NCBI RefSeq assembly: GCF_001436025.1
Contig: NZ_AZEQ01000006.1
Location: forward strand, 1-64,000
Reading direction: 5' to 3'
Length of the DNA: 64,000 nucleotides
Source: Limosilactobacillus mucosae DSM 13345
GTDB lineage: Bacteria > Bacillota > Bacilli > Lactobacillales > Lactobacillaceae
The notes below the pieces were generated by a model. The model was not told the origin of the DNA and did not search any database. It saw only the letters and a list, made by a program, of their open reading frames with translations. Positions within the stretch are counted from its first letter, which is position 1. Each line of letters begins with the position of its first letter. The position numbers were made by a program, and so were the translations under genes. Positions 25,356 to 35,445 of this stretch are shown here, in pieces.

Positions 25356-25691
25356 TTAATTGTCAATGCGCTTTAGTTTCAGCAGCGTACCAGTACTGGC
25401 ATCTGCCAAGAATTCGTAGCTGACCAGCTGATCGTCTTCAAAGCGCCGGATGCCACCGCGATATACCAAAGTTCGCACGGCAAACTGACGATAAGGAATC
25501 GGCTGATGATCAATCCAGCTGCCCTCAACTGTGCCTTCGCGTTTAAAATCATTGGTAATCATTTTTAAGATCGTGTTTGCGGAACGCCGTCGGTTGCCCA
25601 CCAGCTTGCCGGCAAAGAAGCCCGCAATACCGGAAGCACCTAAGGTAAGCGGGATCATCCATGGGCTAAGTGAACCATTTGAATCATTCAT
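25356..25691 (-). CDS. Hypothetical membrane-anchored protein
   Basis: A 111-residue protein I do not recognise. Residues about 9-31 form one glycine-rich membrane helix (MIPLTLGASGIAGFFAGKLVG) followed by a basic stop-transfer NRRRS. The remaining 75 residues are a soluble, beta-rich domain (VRTLVYRGGIRRFEDDQLVSYEFLAD) that probably faces the cytoplasm. It has its own terminator and is divergent from the thioredoxin-like gene. Confidence 0.6.
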   Translation of the reverse strand: MNDSNGSLSPWMIPLTLGASGIAGFFAGKLVGNRRRSANTILKMITNDFKREGTVEGSWIDHQPIPYRQFAVRTLVYRGGIRRFEDDQLVSYEFLADASTGTLLKLKRIDN

Positions 25692-25841
25692 TTCAATCGC
25701 TTCTTTCGTTTAGCCTATGCCATATTTTGACCCAAAGTAGATTGGATGTAACAATTTTAACACAAAGGCAGATCATTATGCATTGTCTTTCAACTTGTAG
25801 TAGACTATACTTACATAAAATAAGTAAAAGGATGGTGTTCT

Positions 25842-26162
25842 GTGATGGAAGCTTTGCCTAAAGTTAATGCTGAACAGCTGCAAAAATATTTGAAAGGGCA
25901 GGTCGTCTTGATGTTTACTGCTGACTGGTGCCCTGACTGCCAGTTTATCAAGCCTGCCATGCCAGAAGTCGAAAAGGATTTTGCCGATTTTAAGTTTTAT
26001 GCCGTTGATCGTGATGAAAATCTGGATTTGGCAACCGAACTAAACGTCATGGGCATTCCAAGCTTTATTGCCTACCGTGATGGTCAAGAAATTGGCCGGT
26101 TCGTCAACAAGGACCGCAAGACCAAGCAGCAGGTCGAGGATTTCTTGAGTAATTTAAAATAA
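25842..26162 (+). CDS. ytpP: Thioredoxin-like protein YtpP
   Basis: A cytoplasmic thioredoxin-fold protein of 106 residues with the active-site motif WCPDC and the cis-proline segment GIPSF. WCPDC differs from the WCGPC of classical thioredoxin and matches the YtpP subgroup, a thiol-disulfide reductase in Bacillus. Either GTG 25842 or ATG 25845 can start it; the GTG has better spacing (9 bases) from AAAGGA. Order ytpP-ytpR-murC is conserved in Firmicutes. Confidence 0.88.
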   Translation: MMEALPKVNAEQLQKYLKGQVVLMFTADWCPDCQFIKPAMPEVEKDFADFKFYAVDRDENLDLATELNVMGIPSFIAYRDGQEIGRFVNKDRKTKQQVEDFLSNLK

Positions 26163-26165
26163 GCA

Positions 26166-26196
26166 AAAATGGCGGCCGGCAAGTCGCCATTTTTTG
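26166..26196 (+). terminator. Terminator of ytpP
   Basis: AAAATGGCG pairs with CGCCATTTTTT around a GC-rich loop, four bases after the stop. Confidence 0.88.
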
Positions 26197-26318
26197 ATGG
26201 ACTCGGGCCATGAGCACGGGTTGTGTGGTACAATTTAGTCTGGTTGTCAAAAGTTTTTGACGAAGCGAAAAAGAATTTTTAGCACCGTTGCAAAGCGATG
26301 CCAAGGGAAGGATTTTTG

Positions 26319-26954
26319 ATGTTAATTTCAAGCTATAACCCAAATGAGATGGGTGATGTTTTGGTAGTCGTAACTGGTCAGGCCGCTGATCAAAACGTCA
26401 AGCAAAATCAAGGCGTAGTTCAGATCGTCAGTGCTCAGGATGGCAGTCTGCTGGGCTACAATTTTCTGAAAGCCAGTGAGGTATTGCCAGAACTCAAGGA
26501 GCAAAACGGTCAGGTCTTTTTGAGCGAGGATCAGGTCGAAAAGCTGAATGAAAAGATTCAAGCAGCTGGTTTTGATGAAAAATTAACGGCTGATGAAACG
26601 CCAAAGTTTGTTATCGGCTATGTTGAATCCATGACCAAGCATCCAAAATCGGATCATCTGCACATTACGCAAGTTGACTTGGGCGATCAGAAGGTTCAGA
26701 TTGTCTGCGGCTCGCCTAACATTGCCGAACACGTTAAGGTCGTTGTTGCCAAGGTTGGCGCCATGATGCCAAGTGGACAGATCATCTGGCCAGGGGCTTT
26801 AGTGGGTGTGCCAAGCAACGGGATGATCTGTGCAGCGCGTGAATTAAACCTAAAAAATGCTCCTCAAAAGCCGGGCTGCCTGATTTTGCCTGATGACTTT
26901 GGTCAGGCTGGCGATGCTTTTGACTTTGCACGCGGCAATCAGCTGTTTGCCTAA
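26319..26954 (+). CDS. ytpR: tRNA-binding protein YtpR
   Basis: A 211-residue protein with an N-terminal DUF4479-type domain (about 1-90) and a C-terminal EMAP-II/PheT-like tRNA-binding OB fold at about 100-205 ([24 protein letters not shown] and [12 protein letters not shown]). The latter is clearly similar to the N-terminus of the PheT encoded at 53257. Its function is unproven; it is sometimes misannotated as a PheT fragment. ATG 26319 after GGAAGGA is the start; an upstream in-frame ATG lacks a ribosome site. Confidence 0.88.
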   Translation: MLISSYNPNEMGDVLVVVTGQAADQNVKQNQGVVQIVSAQDGSLLGYNFLKASEVLPELKEQNGQVFLSEDQVEKLNEKIQAAGFDEKLTADETPKFVIGYVESMTKHPKSDHLHITQVDLGDQKVQIVCGSPNIAEHVKVVVAKVGAMMPSGQIIWPGALVGVPSNGMICAARELNLKNAPQKPGCLILPDDFGQAGDAFDFARGNQLFA

Positions 26955-26983
26955 ATGGCGGCAAGGAAAGGAAAATCAGCATT

Positions 26984-28291
26984 ATGGAAAAAAGTTATTA
27001 TTTTGTAGGCATCAAGGGTACCGGGATGGCCGCTTTGGCACGGGTACTGCATGACCGCGGCTATCATGTTGAAGGCTCAGACATTGAAAAAGAAACCTTT
27101 ACGCAGGCGCCTTTGGAACAGGCCGGTATTCAGATTCACAACTTTGACCCAGCAAATATCAAGCCAGGGATGATCATCGTGCAAGGAAATGCCTTTGGCG
27201 ACGATCAGCCAGAAATCGTTCGGGCCAAGGAACTGGGCGACAAGGTGCAAAGCTACCCAGATACGGTTGAGGAACTGGTTGCGCAATATACCAGCATCGG
27301 TGTTGCCGGCGCACATGGCAAGACCAGTACGACGGCGCTGCTTTCCCATGTCTTAAGCTCAGTTGCGCCAACGACTTACCTGATCGGTGATGGTGAAGGG
27401 GTTGGCACGCCTGATTCACGCTTCTTTGTCTTTGAAGCGGATGAATACCGGGATCACTTCTTGGCCTACCATCCAGACTATGCCATCATGACCAATATTG
27501 ACTTTGATCATCCCGACTTCTTTAAAGACATCGATGACGTGCGCGACTCATTTGAAGCCTATGGCAAGCAGGTTAAAAAGGCCGTCTTTGCCTGGGGTGA
27601 CGATGAAAATCTGCGCAAGCTGCAACTGGACGTGCCGATCTATTACTACGGTACCAGTGAAAAAGATGATTTCCGGGCCGTCAATATTCAACGGACGCCG
27701 CAAGGATCGACTTTCGAGGCTTGGTTTAAAGATGAGAAGCTGGGCGAGTTTGAGATTCATCTATACGGTGAGCACAGTGTCTTGAACAGTCTGGCTGTCA
27801 TCGCGGTTGCCTACATGGAACAAGTCGACTTAAAAGATATTGCTAAGGGGCTGGCCAGTTTTTCTGGCGTCAAGCGGCGGTTTGCCGAAAGTTATGTTGG
27901 CGATATGACGCTGATTGACGATTATGCCCATCACCCAAGCGAAATTAAGGCCACGATTGATGCTGCCCGCCAAAAGTACCCCGATAAAAAGGTACTGGCC
28001 GTCTTTCAGCCGCATACCTACAGTCGTCTGCAAGCCTACTTAAAGGAATTTGGTCAATCGCTGAGTGCTGCTGACAAGACGTTTGTGACGCCGATTTTTG
28101 GTTCCATTCGTGAAAATGCTGGTCATGTCTCCAGCCAAGACTTAGAAGACCTGATTCCAGGCAGTGAAGGCATTGACATGGACTCGATGGATAAGCTTTT
28201 GGCCTACCATGATGCTGTCGTTGTTTTCATGGGTGCCGGTGACATCGAAAAATACGAAGATAAATATAAGAATTTATTATCCAATGATTAA
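26984..28291 (+). CDS. murC: UDP-N-acetylmuramate--L-alanine ligase
   Basis: Adds L-Ala to UDP-MurNAc, the first step of the peptidoglycan stem peptide. The 435-residue protein has the N-terminal Rossmann motif [11 protein letters not shown], the ATP loop [22 protein letters not shown] and [10 protein letters not shown]. This is the complete Mur-ligase set. It starts 29 bases after ytpR with an AAGGAAAGGAAAA site, so the two are probably co-transcribed. Confidence 0.97.
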   Translation: MEKSYYFVGIKGTGMAALARVLHDRGYHVEGSDIEKETFTQAPLEQAGIQIHNFDPANIKPGMIIVQGNAFGDDQPEIVRAKELGDKVQSYPDTVEELVAQYTSIGVAGAHGKTSTTALLSHVLSSVAPTTYLIGDGEGVGTPDSRFFVFEADEYRDHFLAYHPDYAIMTNIDFDHPDFFKDIDDVRDSFEAYGKQVKKAVFAWGDDENLRKLQLDVPIYYYGTSEKDDFRAVNIQRTPQGSTFEAWFKDEKLGEFEIHLYGEHSVLNSLAVIAVAYMEQVDLKDIAKGLASFSGVKRRFAESYVGDMTLIDDYAHHPSEIKATIDAARQKYPDKKVLAVFQPHTYSRLQAYLKEFGQSLSAADKTFVTPIFGSIRENAGHVSSQDLEDLIPGSEGIDMDSMDKLLAYHDAVVVFMGAGDIEKYEDKYKNLLSND

Positions 28292-28302
28292 ATTGCTTGT
28301 AG

Positions 28303-28330
28303 AAAATGGTGGCTTTTGCTACCATTTTTT
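28303..28330 (+). terminator. Terminator of murC
   Basis: AAAATGGT pairs with ACCATTTTTT around a 10-base loop. Confidence 0.85.
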
Positions 28331-28393
28331 ATATGAAAGACAATATTGGTCAAACTAATTTGACCGCTTAATTGAATGAAAGAAGGGGAGCTT

Positions 28394-29116
28394 ATGTTCA
28401 ACTCTACACCAGAGCCCGAGCAAAGAAGGCGTGTCGTCAATGAAGCCGGCTTAAATGGCTTTTTGACGAAGATGTATGGCTTTGTCGGTCTGTCGGTTTT
28501 TGTTTCGGCCATCAGTTCATTTTTGGTCATGACGACCTTTAGAGCTGCCGTGTTTGGCTATTTTACCCAGCATACTGGGATGATGTGGCTGCTATTATTG
28601 TTGCCAATTGCACTTTCGATGGGGATCAGTGCCAGTGCTACCCGGAATCCAACCGGCAGCTTTATTATGCTGATGGTGCTGTCGATTATGTACGGGGTTG
28701 AGTTTGCCTTGCTGGCCGGCGTTTATACCGGTGCCGATATCACGGCGGCCTTTGTCTCATCAGCAGCGATCTTTATCGTAATGGCGCTGTATGGGACGCT
28801 GACCAAACGCTCGCTTGATCGCTTCGGTGCTCATGCAATGGCGGCCTTGATTGCTTTGATTCTGGCCTCTTTGATCAACATGTTCTTAAACAGTCCAGCC
28901 ATTACCTACATCTTTTCCTACATTGCCGTAATCATCTTCGTAGTTTTGACGGCTTACGATGCGCAAAAGATGAAAAACATCTACCTTAACTACCAAGATC
29001 AGGTTTCCGTTACCGGTCTGGCAATTATGGGAGCCTTGCAGCTGTATCTGGACTTTATCAACCTGTTCATCCAGCTGCTGCAGATTTTCGGCATGGGCAG
29101 CGATCGTCGCGACTAA
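28394..29116 (+). CDS. Bax inhibitor-1 (BI-1/YccA) family membrane protein
   Basis: A 240-residue integral membrane protein with seven probable helices from about residue 28 to 232. It belongs to the BI-1 family, shown by the C-terminal segment LTAYDAQKMKNIYLNYQ, with the conserved Asp of the family's pH-sensing pair. Bacterial members are calcium-leak or membrane-protein-quality proteins; the role here is not known. ATG 28394, four bases after AAGGGGAG, is preferred to the ATG at 28376. Confidence 0.88.
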   Translation: MFNSTPEPEQRRRVVNEAGLNGFLTKMYGFVGLSVFVSAISSFLVMTTFRAAVFGYFTQHTGMMWLLLLLPIALSMGISASATRNPTGSFIMLMVLSIMYGVEFALLAGVYTGADITAAFVSSAAIFIVMALYGTLTKRSLDRFGAHAMAALIALILASLINMFLNSPAITYIFSYIAVIIFVVLTAYDAQKMKNIYLNYQDQVSVTGLAIMGALQLYLDFINLFIQLLQIFGMGSDRRD

Positions 29117-29139
29117 CTAATTAAATAAAATTTAGATTG

Positions 29140-29176
29140 GCTCTGCATCCTTAAATGGTGCGGAGCTTTATTTTTT
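29140..29176 (+). terminator. Terminator of the BI-1 family gene
   Basis: GCTCTGCA pairs with TGCGGAGC (one G-U pair), followed by a T-rich run. Confidence 0.7.
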
Positions 29177-29264
29177 ATTGAAACAGATATGGTTCCTAAA
29201 AATGCCAGGGGTGGTGAAAGTCTGTTACAATCAAGAAAGAAAATAAAAGAACGAGGTAGTTTAA

Positions 29265-31928
29265 ATGGCAGAAAAAATGTTGTTGATTGATGGCAATAGC
29301 ATTGCATTTCGGGCTTTTTTTGCAATGCATAATCAAATCGACAAATTTACCAACCAAAACGGTCTTCATACTGCGGCAATCTATGGCTTTAAGTTGATGC
29401 TGGATCACGTGCTGGCAAACTATCAGCCGGATAAGGCTCTGGTAGCGTTTGATGCTGGCAAGCAGACTTTTCGAACGGAAATGTATGCTGACTACAAGGG
29501 TGGTCGGGCCAAAACGCCAACTGAGCTGACTGAACAGCTGCCGTATCTGCACGAGATGATGCATGCCTGTGGGATCAAGACCTATCAATTAGCCAACTAT
29601 GAAGCCGACGACATTATCGGTACCCTGGCCAGACTCGGCGATCAGGCTGGTGATGAGACCCTGATCGTAACTGGCGACCGGGATCTGACACAGCTGGTAA
29701 CTGATAACACGACGGTTGCCGTAACGATTAAAGGCGTGACGCAGACCGAAATGTACACGCCGGCTCATTTTCAAGAAAAATTCGGCGTGACGCCAACTCA
29801 GTTTATCGATATGAAGGCGCTGATGGGTGACAGTTCCGACAATTATCCAGGGGTCACGGGCATCGGCGAAAAAACCGCGCAGAAGCTGATTCAAGAATAT
29901 GGCTCGCTGGATGGGCTTTACGAAAATATCGATCAGATGCGCAAGTCAAAGCGGAAAGAAAATCTGGTCAATGAAGAAAAAATTGCCCGTGAATGTAAGG
30001 ATCTGGCCACGATACGCCGTGATGCTCCACTGACGATCGGTCTGGATGATTTGAAGTATCAAGGCGTGCAGACTGAAGAACTGATCAAGTTTTATCAAGA
30101 AATGAACTTTAAGTCGTTTCTAAGCAAGATGAACGTTGCGCCAAGTACTGAAGAAGCCACGGATGCAAAAGAAATCGCATATACTGAACTGACGGCTGAC
30201 AATCTGGATCTTTTAGCAGATTTAGATCATCACGTAACCTTCCAGCTGGAAATGCCAAATGAAAATTATCATCTTTCAACGTTTGCCGGCTTTGTAATCG
30301 GGGATGGTCAAAAATGGCTCGTCAGTCGTGACGAAAGCCTGCTGCAGACCGCGCCAGTCAAAAAGATTTTAACCAGCGATCAATATACGAAAGACGTTTT
30401 TAATGCCAAAGCACAGATCGTCGGCCTCCACCGATTGGGAATTGACTTGAACTATGTGGCGTTTGATCTGCTGCTGGCTTCTTATCTGGTTGATCCGAGC
30501 GATAACAGCAATGATCTTGGCGAGCTGGCCCATGCCCATGACTATTATGACGTCAAAAGCGATGAAGAGGTTTATGGCAAGGGCGTCAAACGAGCAATTC
30601 CAACTGACGACCAGGTCTTCTTTACTCATTTAGCACAAAAAGCCCGGGCCATTCACGAGCTGCGCGCCCCAGTCTATGCCCAGCTTAAGGAACATGAGCA
30701 GATGCCGCTTTATGAAGATATCGAGCTGCCTTTAACCTATGTCTTGGCTAAAATGGAGATTGCTGGTATCAAGGTCAACGCACAGACGCTTAAAGAGATG
30801 GGCAGCAAGTTAAAGGAGCGCTTAGCCGAAATCGAGCAGGTTATCTATCAAGAAGCAGGTACGGAGTTTAACATTAACTCCACCAAACAGCTGGGCGAGA
30901 TTTTGTTTGACAAGATGAAACTGCCGGTTATTAAAAAGACGCGTACTGGGTATTCCACGGCTGTTGCGGTTTTAGAAAAGCTGCAGGGTTATTCGCCGAT
31001 TATTGGTCATATCTTGGAGTATCGGCAGATCGCCAAGCTGCAGTCGACTTATATCGAAGGACTGCTGAAAGTTATTCACAGCAGCGACCAAAAGATCCAT
31101 ACCCGCTATCTGCAGACGCTGACGGCAACCGGCCGCCTGTCTTCAGTTGATCCGAACCTGCAGAATATTCCGGTGCGCTTGGAAGAAGGTCGTCAGATTC
31201 GGCGGGCGTTCGTGCCAAGCGAGCCTGGCTGGAAGATTTTCTCTTCTGACTACTCACAGATTGAGCTGCGGGTCTTGGCTCATATTACCGGCGACAAGAA
31301 CCTGCAGCAGGATTTTATTGATGGCAAGGATATTCACGAAAGTACGGCACGACGTATTTTCCATCTGCTGCCGGGCGAAGCGGTTACGCCTGATATGCGT
31401 CGTCATGCCAAAGCGGTCAATTTCGGGATCGTTTACGGCATCAGCGACTATGGCCTCTCACAAAGTATTCACGTTACGCGCAAGCAGGCCCATGAATTTA
31501 TCGAAAGCTACTTTGAGGAATTTCCTGGCGTCAAGAAATACGTCACGGAGATCGTCAAATCGGCTCACGAAAAAGGCTATGTCGAAACGCTGACGCATCG
31601 GCGGCGCTATTTGGATGATATCCATTCCAAGAATTTTGCCAAGCGCTCATTTGCCGAACGAACCGCGATGAACACGCCAATTCAAGGCAGCGCGGCCGAC
31701 ATCATCAAGATTGCTATGATCAATATGGACAAGATGCTGCGGGCTCATAATCTTAAGGCACGGATGCTTTTACAGATTCATGACGAACTGGTCTTTGAGG
31801 CGCCGGCTGCAGAGATTCCGACTTTGGAAAAACTGGTGCCGCAGGTCATGGATTCGGCCTTCAAGCTGGACGTACCGCTAAAGGTTGAAAGTAAGTATGG
31901 CGACACCTGGTACGATCTGAAAAAATAA
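29265..31928 (+). CDS. polA: DNA polymerase I
   Basis: Repair and Okazaki-fragment polymerase. Residues 1-290 are the 5'-3' nuclease (LLIDGNSIAFRAFFA, YEADDIIGT, VTGDRDLTQLV). Residues about 300-480 correspond to the 3'-5' proofreading domain, but the motif I Asp-x-Glu is replaced (FQLEM, 326-330), so proofreading is probably lost, as in Bacillus PolA. The polymerase domain has motif A DYSQIELR (662-669), the O-helix RRHAKAVNFGIVYG (about 712-725) and motif C QIHDELVFE (about 837). The 887-residue length is normal. It is probably transcribed with mutM and coaE, although a hairpin follows. Confidence 0.97.
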   Translation: MAEKMLLIDGNSIAFRAFFAMHNQIDKFTNQNGLHTAAIYGFKLMLDHVLANYQPDKALVAFDAGKQTFRTEMYADYKGGRAKTPTELTEQLPYLHEMMHACGIKTYQLANYEADDIIGTLARLGDQAGDETLIVTGDRDLTQLVTDNTTVAVTIKGVTQTEMYTPAHFQEKFGVTPTQFIDMKALMGDSSDNYPGVTGIGEKTAQKLIQEYGSLDGLYENIDQMRKSKRKENLVNEEKIARECKDLATIRRDAPLTIGLDDLKYQGVQTEELIKFYQEMNFKSFLSKMNVAPSTEEATDAKEIAYTELTADNLDLLADLDHHVTFQLEMPNENYHLSTFAGFVIGDGQKWLVSRDESLLQTAPVKKILTSDQYTKDVFNAKAQIVGLHRLGIDLNYVAFDLLLASYLVDPSDNSNDLGELAHAHDYYDVKSDEEVYGKGVKRAIPTDDQVFFTHLAQKARAIHELRAPVYAQLKEHEQMPLYEDIELPLTYVLAKMEIAGIKVNAQTLKEMGSKLKERLAEIEQVIYQEAGTEFNINSTKQLGEILFDKMKLPVIKKTRTGYSTAVAVLEKLQGYSPIIGHILEYRQIAKLQSTYIEGLLKVIHSSDQKIHTRYLQTLTATGRLSSVDPNLQNIPVRLEEGRQIRRAFVPSEPGWKIFSSDYSQIELRVLAHITGDKNLQQDFIDGKDIHESTARRIFHLLPGEAVTPDMRRHAKAVNFGIVYGISDYGLSQSIHVTRKQAHEFIESYFEEFPGVKKYVTEIVKSAHEKGYVETLTHRRRYLDDIHSKNFAKRSFAERTAMNTPIQGSAADIIKIAMINMDKMLRAHNLKARMLLQIHDELVFEAPAAEIPTLEKLVPQVMDSAFKLDVPLKVESKYGDTWYDLKK

Positions 31929-31940
31929 ATAAAGCTTTAG

Positions 31941-31971
31941 GCCGTGGCAGTCAAGGCTAGCCGCGGCTTTT
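31941..31971 (+). terminator. Probable terminator after polA
   Basis: GCCGTGGC pairs with GCCGCGGC (one G-U pair), followed by a short interrupted T-run (TTTTGCTTT). It may only lower transcription into mutM. Confidence 0.55.
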
Positions 31972-32061
31972 GCTTTGAAATGCATTTTGAGCAAAAAATT
32001 GGTTGAAAACTGAAAATCAACTATAATCGATAATGATTCTAAAAGAAACGAGGACGATCAA

Positions 32062-32901
32062 ATGCCAGAGATGCCAGAAGTAGAGACCGTACGCCGGGGG
32101 TTGATGAATATTGCCGCGGGCCGTAAGATTCAAGGAATTGACGTTTACTATGGGAAAACGATTGAAAACGACATCGAGAAGTTTCGGCAAGCCTTGATTG
32201 GTCAGACGATTGAACGGATTGATCGGCGGGGCAAGTATTTGCTGTTTCGCTTTACCAATAATCTGACCATGGTTTCGCATTTGCGGATGGAAGGCAGCTA
32301 TTATCGCCAGCTCAATGATGGTCCAATCGACAAGCATACGCATGTAGTTTTCCATTTTACGGATGGTACGGAGCTTTGCTATCGCGACACGCGCAAGTTT
32401 GGCCGCATGCGCTTGGTTAAAACCGGTGAAGAGATGCAGGTCGGCGGCTTAAAAACTATGGGACCGGAACCAACCACTAAAGACTTTAAGGTTGACTATT
32501 TTAAACGAATCTTGAAAAAGAGCCGCAGCAAAATCAAGCCGTTTTTACTAAATCAGGATCACGTTGCCGGGCTGGGTAATATTTATTGCGACGAGGTTCT
32601 TTGGCAGAGCCGCATCAATCCCGAACAGCCGGCTAATACGCTGACTGACGAGCAGATTCAGATTCTGCATGACAACATCATCAAAGAGATTGCCAAAGCG
32701 ACTAAATACAAGGGGACGACCGTGCATACGTTTATGAATGCCTTTGGCGAAGCCGGCGCCTTTCAAAATCAACTGGAAGTTTATGGCCGTGGCGGCGAGA
32801 AATGCGAACGGTGCGGCCATAAACTGGTTAAGATCAAGGTAGCGCAGCGTGGCACGACTTTTTGTCCGCGTTGTCAGGCTTGGGCAGGTGATCAGAAATG
32901 A
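32062..32901 (+). CDS. mutM: Formamidopyrimidine-DNA glycosylase Fpg
   Basis: Base-excision-repair enzyme removing 8-oxoguanine and formamidopyrimidines, with AP lyase action. It starts MPEMPEVETVRRGL, where Pro2 is the catalytic nucleophile and Glu3 the partner, so ATG 32062 is certain. Further motifs are the H2TH region and the C-terminal zinc finger with CERCGHK and FCPRCQ. The 279-residue length is usual. The stop overlaps the coaE start (ATGA). Confidence 0.97.
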   Translation: MPEMPEVETVRRGLMNIAAGRKIQGIDVYYGKTIENDIEKFRQALIGQTIERIDRRGKYLLFRFTNNLTMVSHLRMEGSYYRQLNDGPIDKHTHVVFHFTDGTELCYRDTRKFGRMRLVKTGEEMQVGGLKTMGPEPTTKDFKVDYFKRILKKSRSKIKPFLLNQDHVAGLGNIYCDEVLWQSRINPEQPANTLTDEQIQILHDNIIKEIAKATKYKGTTVHTFMNAFGEAGAFQNQLEVYGRGGEKCERCGHKLVKIKVAQRGTTFCPRCQAWAGDQK

Positions 32902-33500
32902 CTAAGGTAATCGGTCTGACGGGCGGGATTGCAAGCGGCAAGTCAACCATCAGCAATATCTTTAAAGAAGTCGGTTGGCCGGTAATTGATGCTGATCAGA
33001 CAGCCCGTCAGGTCGTCATGCCTGGCAGTCTTGGCCTAGCGCAGATCGTAAGCCGTTTTGGCAGCCAGGTGCTTCAGCCTGATGGCACGCTTGATCGTGC
33101 AGCGCTGGGCAGCATGGTCTTTGATGATCCCCAAAACCTCAGCGATCTGGATCAAATCGAGCATCCTCTGATTATGGCTGCGATTGATAAACAGCTGGCC
33201 GGCTTAAAAAAACAAGGGCTGCCCGTGGTGGTTTTAGATGTGCCATTGCTGTTTGAAACCGGGATGGATCAGGAATGTGATCTGACCGTTTTGGCAGTCG
33301 TTGATCGCAAAACGCAGCTTGAGCGGTTGATGAAACGAGATCATTGCAGTAAAGCCGCTGCTTTGAAAAGAATCAATGCTCAGATGCCTTTGGAAGAAAA
33401 AATGCGGCGTGCCGATGTGACGATCGACAATAACGGTTCACTTGCACAAACGCGACTTCAAGTGGCAAAACTGGTTGAACGAGTAAGTCAGCAAAAATGA
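32898..33500 (+). CDS. coaE: Dephospho-CoA kinase
   Basis: Last step of coenzyme A synthesis: phosphorylates the 3'-OH of dephospho-CoA. The 200-residue protein begins with the P-loop GLTGGIASGKST, followed by DADQTARQVV and DVPLLFETG. The polA-mutM-coaE order is conserved in Firmicutes. It is coupled to mutM by a 4-base overlap. Confidence 0.95.
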   Translation: MTKVIGLTGGIASGKSTISNIFKEVGWPVIDADQTARQVVMPGSLGLAQIVSRFGSQVLQPDGTLDRAALGSMVFDDPQNLSDLDQIEHPLIMAAIDKQLAGLKKQGLPVVVLDVPLLFETGMDQECDLTVLAVVDRKTQLERLMKRDHCSKAAALKRINAQMPLEEKMRRADVTIDNNGSLAQTRLQVAKLVERVSQQK

Positions 33501-33551
33501 TCGCAAGTGTGATAAGATAAATGCATAACCTATTGACAGGAGGAATTCGGT

Positions 33552-34025
33552 ATGCAATGTCCACACTGCCATCATAACGGATCACGCGTGGTTGACAGTC
33601 GTCCCAGTGAAGATGGTACCTGTATTCGTCGCCGCCGCGAATGTGCAACCTGTGGCTTTCGCTTTACTACTTTTGAGCGCTATGAGGAAACACCGCTGTT
33701 GGTAATCAAAAAAGATGGCACACGGCAGGAATTCAATCGCCAAAAAGTCTTAAACGGGTTGGTCCGCTCGGCTGAAAAACGTCCCGTCAGCATGGAAAAA
33801 CTTACCAGCATCGCCAATGATGTTGAAAGACGCGTCCGCTCACGTGGGGAAAATGAGGTTTCCAGTCAAGTGATCGGCGAATACGTTATGAATGCGCTCA
33901 AAGACGTTGATGAGATCTCCTACATTCGCTTTGCCAGCGTCTATCGGCAGTTTAAAGACGTCGACGCATTTATGAATGAGCTGGAGGCCATGATCAACCA
34001 GAATCATCAAAAGCATCAAGACTGA
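33552..34025 (+). CDS. nrdR: Ribonucleotide reductase repressor NrdR
   Basis: Nucleotide-sensing repressor of ribonucleotide reductase genes. The 157-residue protein has the N-terminal zinc ribbon CPHC...CATC at residues 3-34 and an ATP-cone domain at about 45-140 (VIKKDGTRQEFNRQKVLNGL). The ATG has a perfect AGGAGG. It is placed before dnaB-dnaI, as in many Firmicutes. Confidence 0.97.
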   Translation: MQCPHCHHNGSRVVDSRPSEDGTCIRRRRECATCGFRFTTFERYEETPLLVIKKDGTRQEFNRQKVLNGLVRSAEKRPVSMEKLTSIANDVERRVRSRGENEVSSQVIGEYVMNALKDVDEISYIRFASVYRQFKDVDAFMNELEAMINQNHQKHQD

Positions 34026-34041
34026 TTAAGGAGGAGTCGTT

Positions 34042-35430
34042 ATGGCTGAAGTGCAAGGGCGCTTGACGCCGCAAACCGGCTTTATCGTGGCCGCTGCGTC
34101 AGACTTTGTACGGTTTGACCAAGCGACTTTTATTGATTTTTACCAACCATTGCTAAGTCCCACCGCGCTGGGGCTTTTTTATGCTTTGCAAAGTCAGCTG
34201 GTCCCCGAACCAATGCTGGCCAAGCGCCAGGCCCACAGCATCATGCTGGATCGCTTGAATCTGGGAGTTGCTCAATTTGCTGAGGCCCGTAATAGTTTAG
34301 AGGGCGTTGAAATGTTGCAGACCTTTTATCAGCAAGATGAGATCGGCGGCGTCTATGTCTATGTTCTGCAGCCCACAATGACGCCTGAAGAATTTATTAA
34401 TGATGACCTTTTAAGCGTTCGGCTGCTCCAACAGATTGGCGAGCAGCGGTTTGACGAACTGGTCGCCCGCTCAAGACGCTATCAGTTCGATACCAGCCGT
34501 ATGCATAATCTGACCCATGACTACTTTGAGGTTTTTCGACCGGATCGTGCGGCCTGGGATGCTGAACGGCCAGTTTTAAATAATGCCAGAGCGACGGCGG
34601 TTCCTAAAAGCCAGGCAATCCAAAAACTACCGTCTAACAGCTTTGACTTTAACTTTCTGCTTGATCAGCTGAGAAATCGCGGCATTGATCTGCAAAGCGT
34701 TAAAGAGCAGCGAAAACTGATCATCTCAGAAAGCGTCCTGTATAGTATTGATGAGAGCAGCATGGCCGGCCTGGTCTACGATGCAACGGATTTTAGAAGC
34801 GGTATTCTGCAGCCCCAGGCTCTGAAGCGCGGCATTGCAGCCCATTATGCCGGCACGCTGCGCAGGTCAGACGATCCAGCCCCGACAATTCCGGCGGCAG
34901 CTGAAGATCTAACTGACCTGGGCGAGGTTGAGCGCAGCTTGATTCAAATGGCACGCCAGTACGCACCTTATGACTACCTGGCTGGAATCAAGCAGTCAAG
35001 CGGTTCTGGCTATGTCTCGCCAAATGAGCGCAACACCCTGACGCGCCTGGTTGAGCAGGGACAGCTGCCTGGCGAGGTTGTCAACATACTGATCTATCAT
35101 ATAATCGTCCAAAAAGAAAATACTACCTTAAAGGCCAGTCTGGCAGATGGGATCGCCAATGCCTGGATCAAGGCGGGAGTAAAGACGGCAGCTGACGCCA
35201 TTCGTGAAATCAAGAATCATAAAAAGGACAATGATAGGCAGGTTTCATCAAAGTCCAAGCGCCGCTATTACTCAACTGGCCGCAGCAATATCAACGAAGA
35301 ACTGCCGGAATGGGCAAAACATCCAGAAAAAGTTAAAAATAAAAAGCCATCTGCTGAAAAACTTGCTAAGATTGACCAAATGCTGGCTGAACTTGATCAG
35401 CAAAAAAACAGTTCAGATAAAAAACAATGA
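34042..35430 (+). CDS. dnaB: Replication initiation protein DnaB (helicase-loader subunit)
   Basis: Firmicute-type DnaB, which acts with DnaD and DnaI to load the replicative helicase; it is not the helicase itself. The 462-residue protein has a winged-helix N-terminal region at about 1-120, a middle domain, and a second DnaD/DnaB-like domain at about 290-400 with the motif YLAGIKQSSGSGYVSPNE..TLTRLV. The C-terminal 60 residues are very basic. It is followed 15 bases later by dnaI. Confidence 0.9.
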   Translation: MAEVQGRLTPQTGFIVAAASDFVRFDQATFIDFYQPLLSPTALGLFYALQSQLVPEPMLAKRQAHSIMLDRLNLGVAQFAEARNSLEGVEMLQTFYQQDEIGGVYVYVLQPTMTPEEFINDDLLSVRLLQQIGEQRFDELVARSRRYQFDTSRMHNLTHDYFEVFRPDRAAWDAERPVLNNARATAVPKSQAIQKLPSNSFDFNFLLDQLRNRGIDLQSVKEQRKLIISESVLYSIDESSMAGLVYDATDFRSGILQPQALKRGIAAHYAGTLRRSDDPAPTIPAAAEDLTDLGEVERSLIQMARQYAPYDYLAGIKQSSGSGYVSPNERNTLTRLVEQGQLPGEVVNILIYHIIVQKENTTLKASLADGIANAWIKAGVKTAADAIREIKNHKKDNDRQVSSKSKRRYYSTGRSNINEELPEWAKHPEKVKNKKPSAEKLAKIDQMLAELDQQKNSSDKKQ

Positions 35431-35445
35431 TTGGAGGGATTGCCA

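Noticed and set aside
26319-26954. YtpR as a broken or duplicated pheT
   Set aside because: It has its own N-terminal domain, normal length and the conserved ytpP-ytpR-murC setting; the complete pheT is at 53257.
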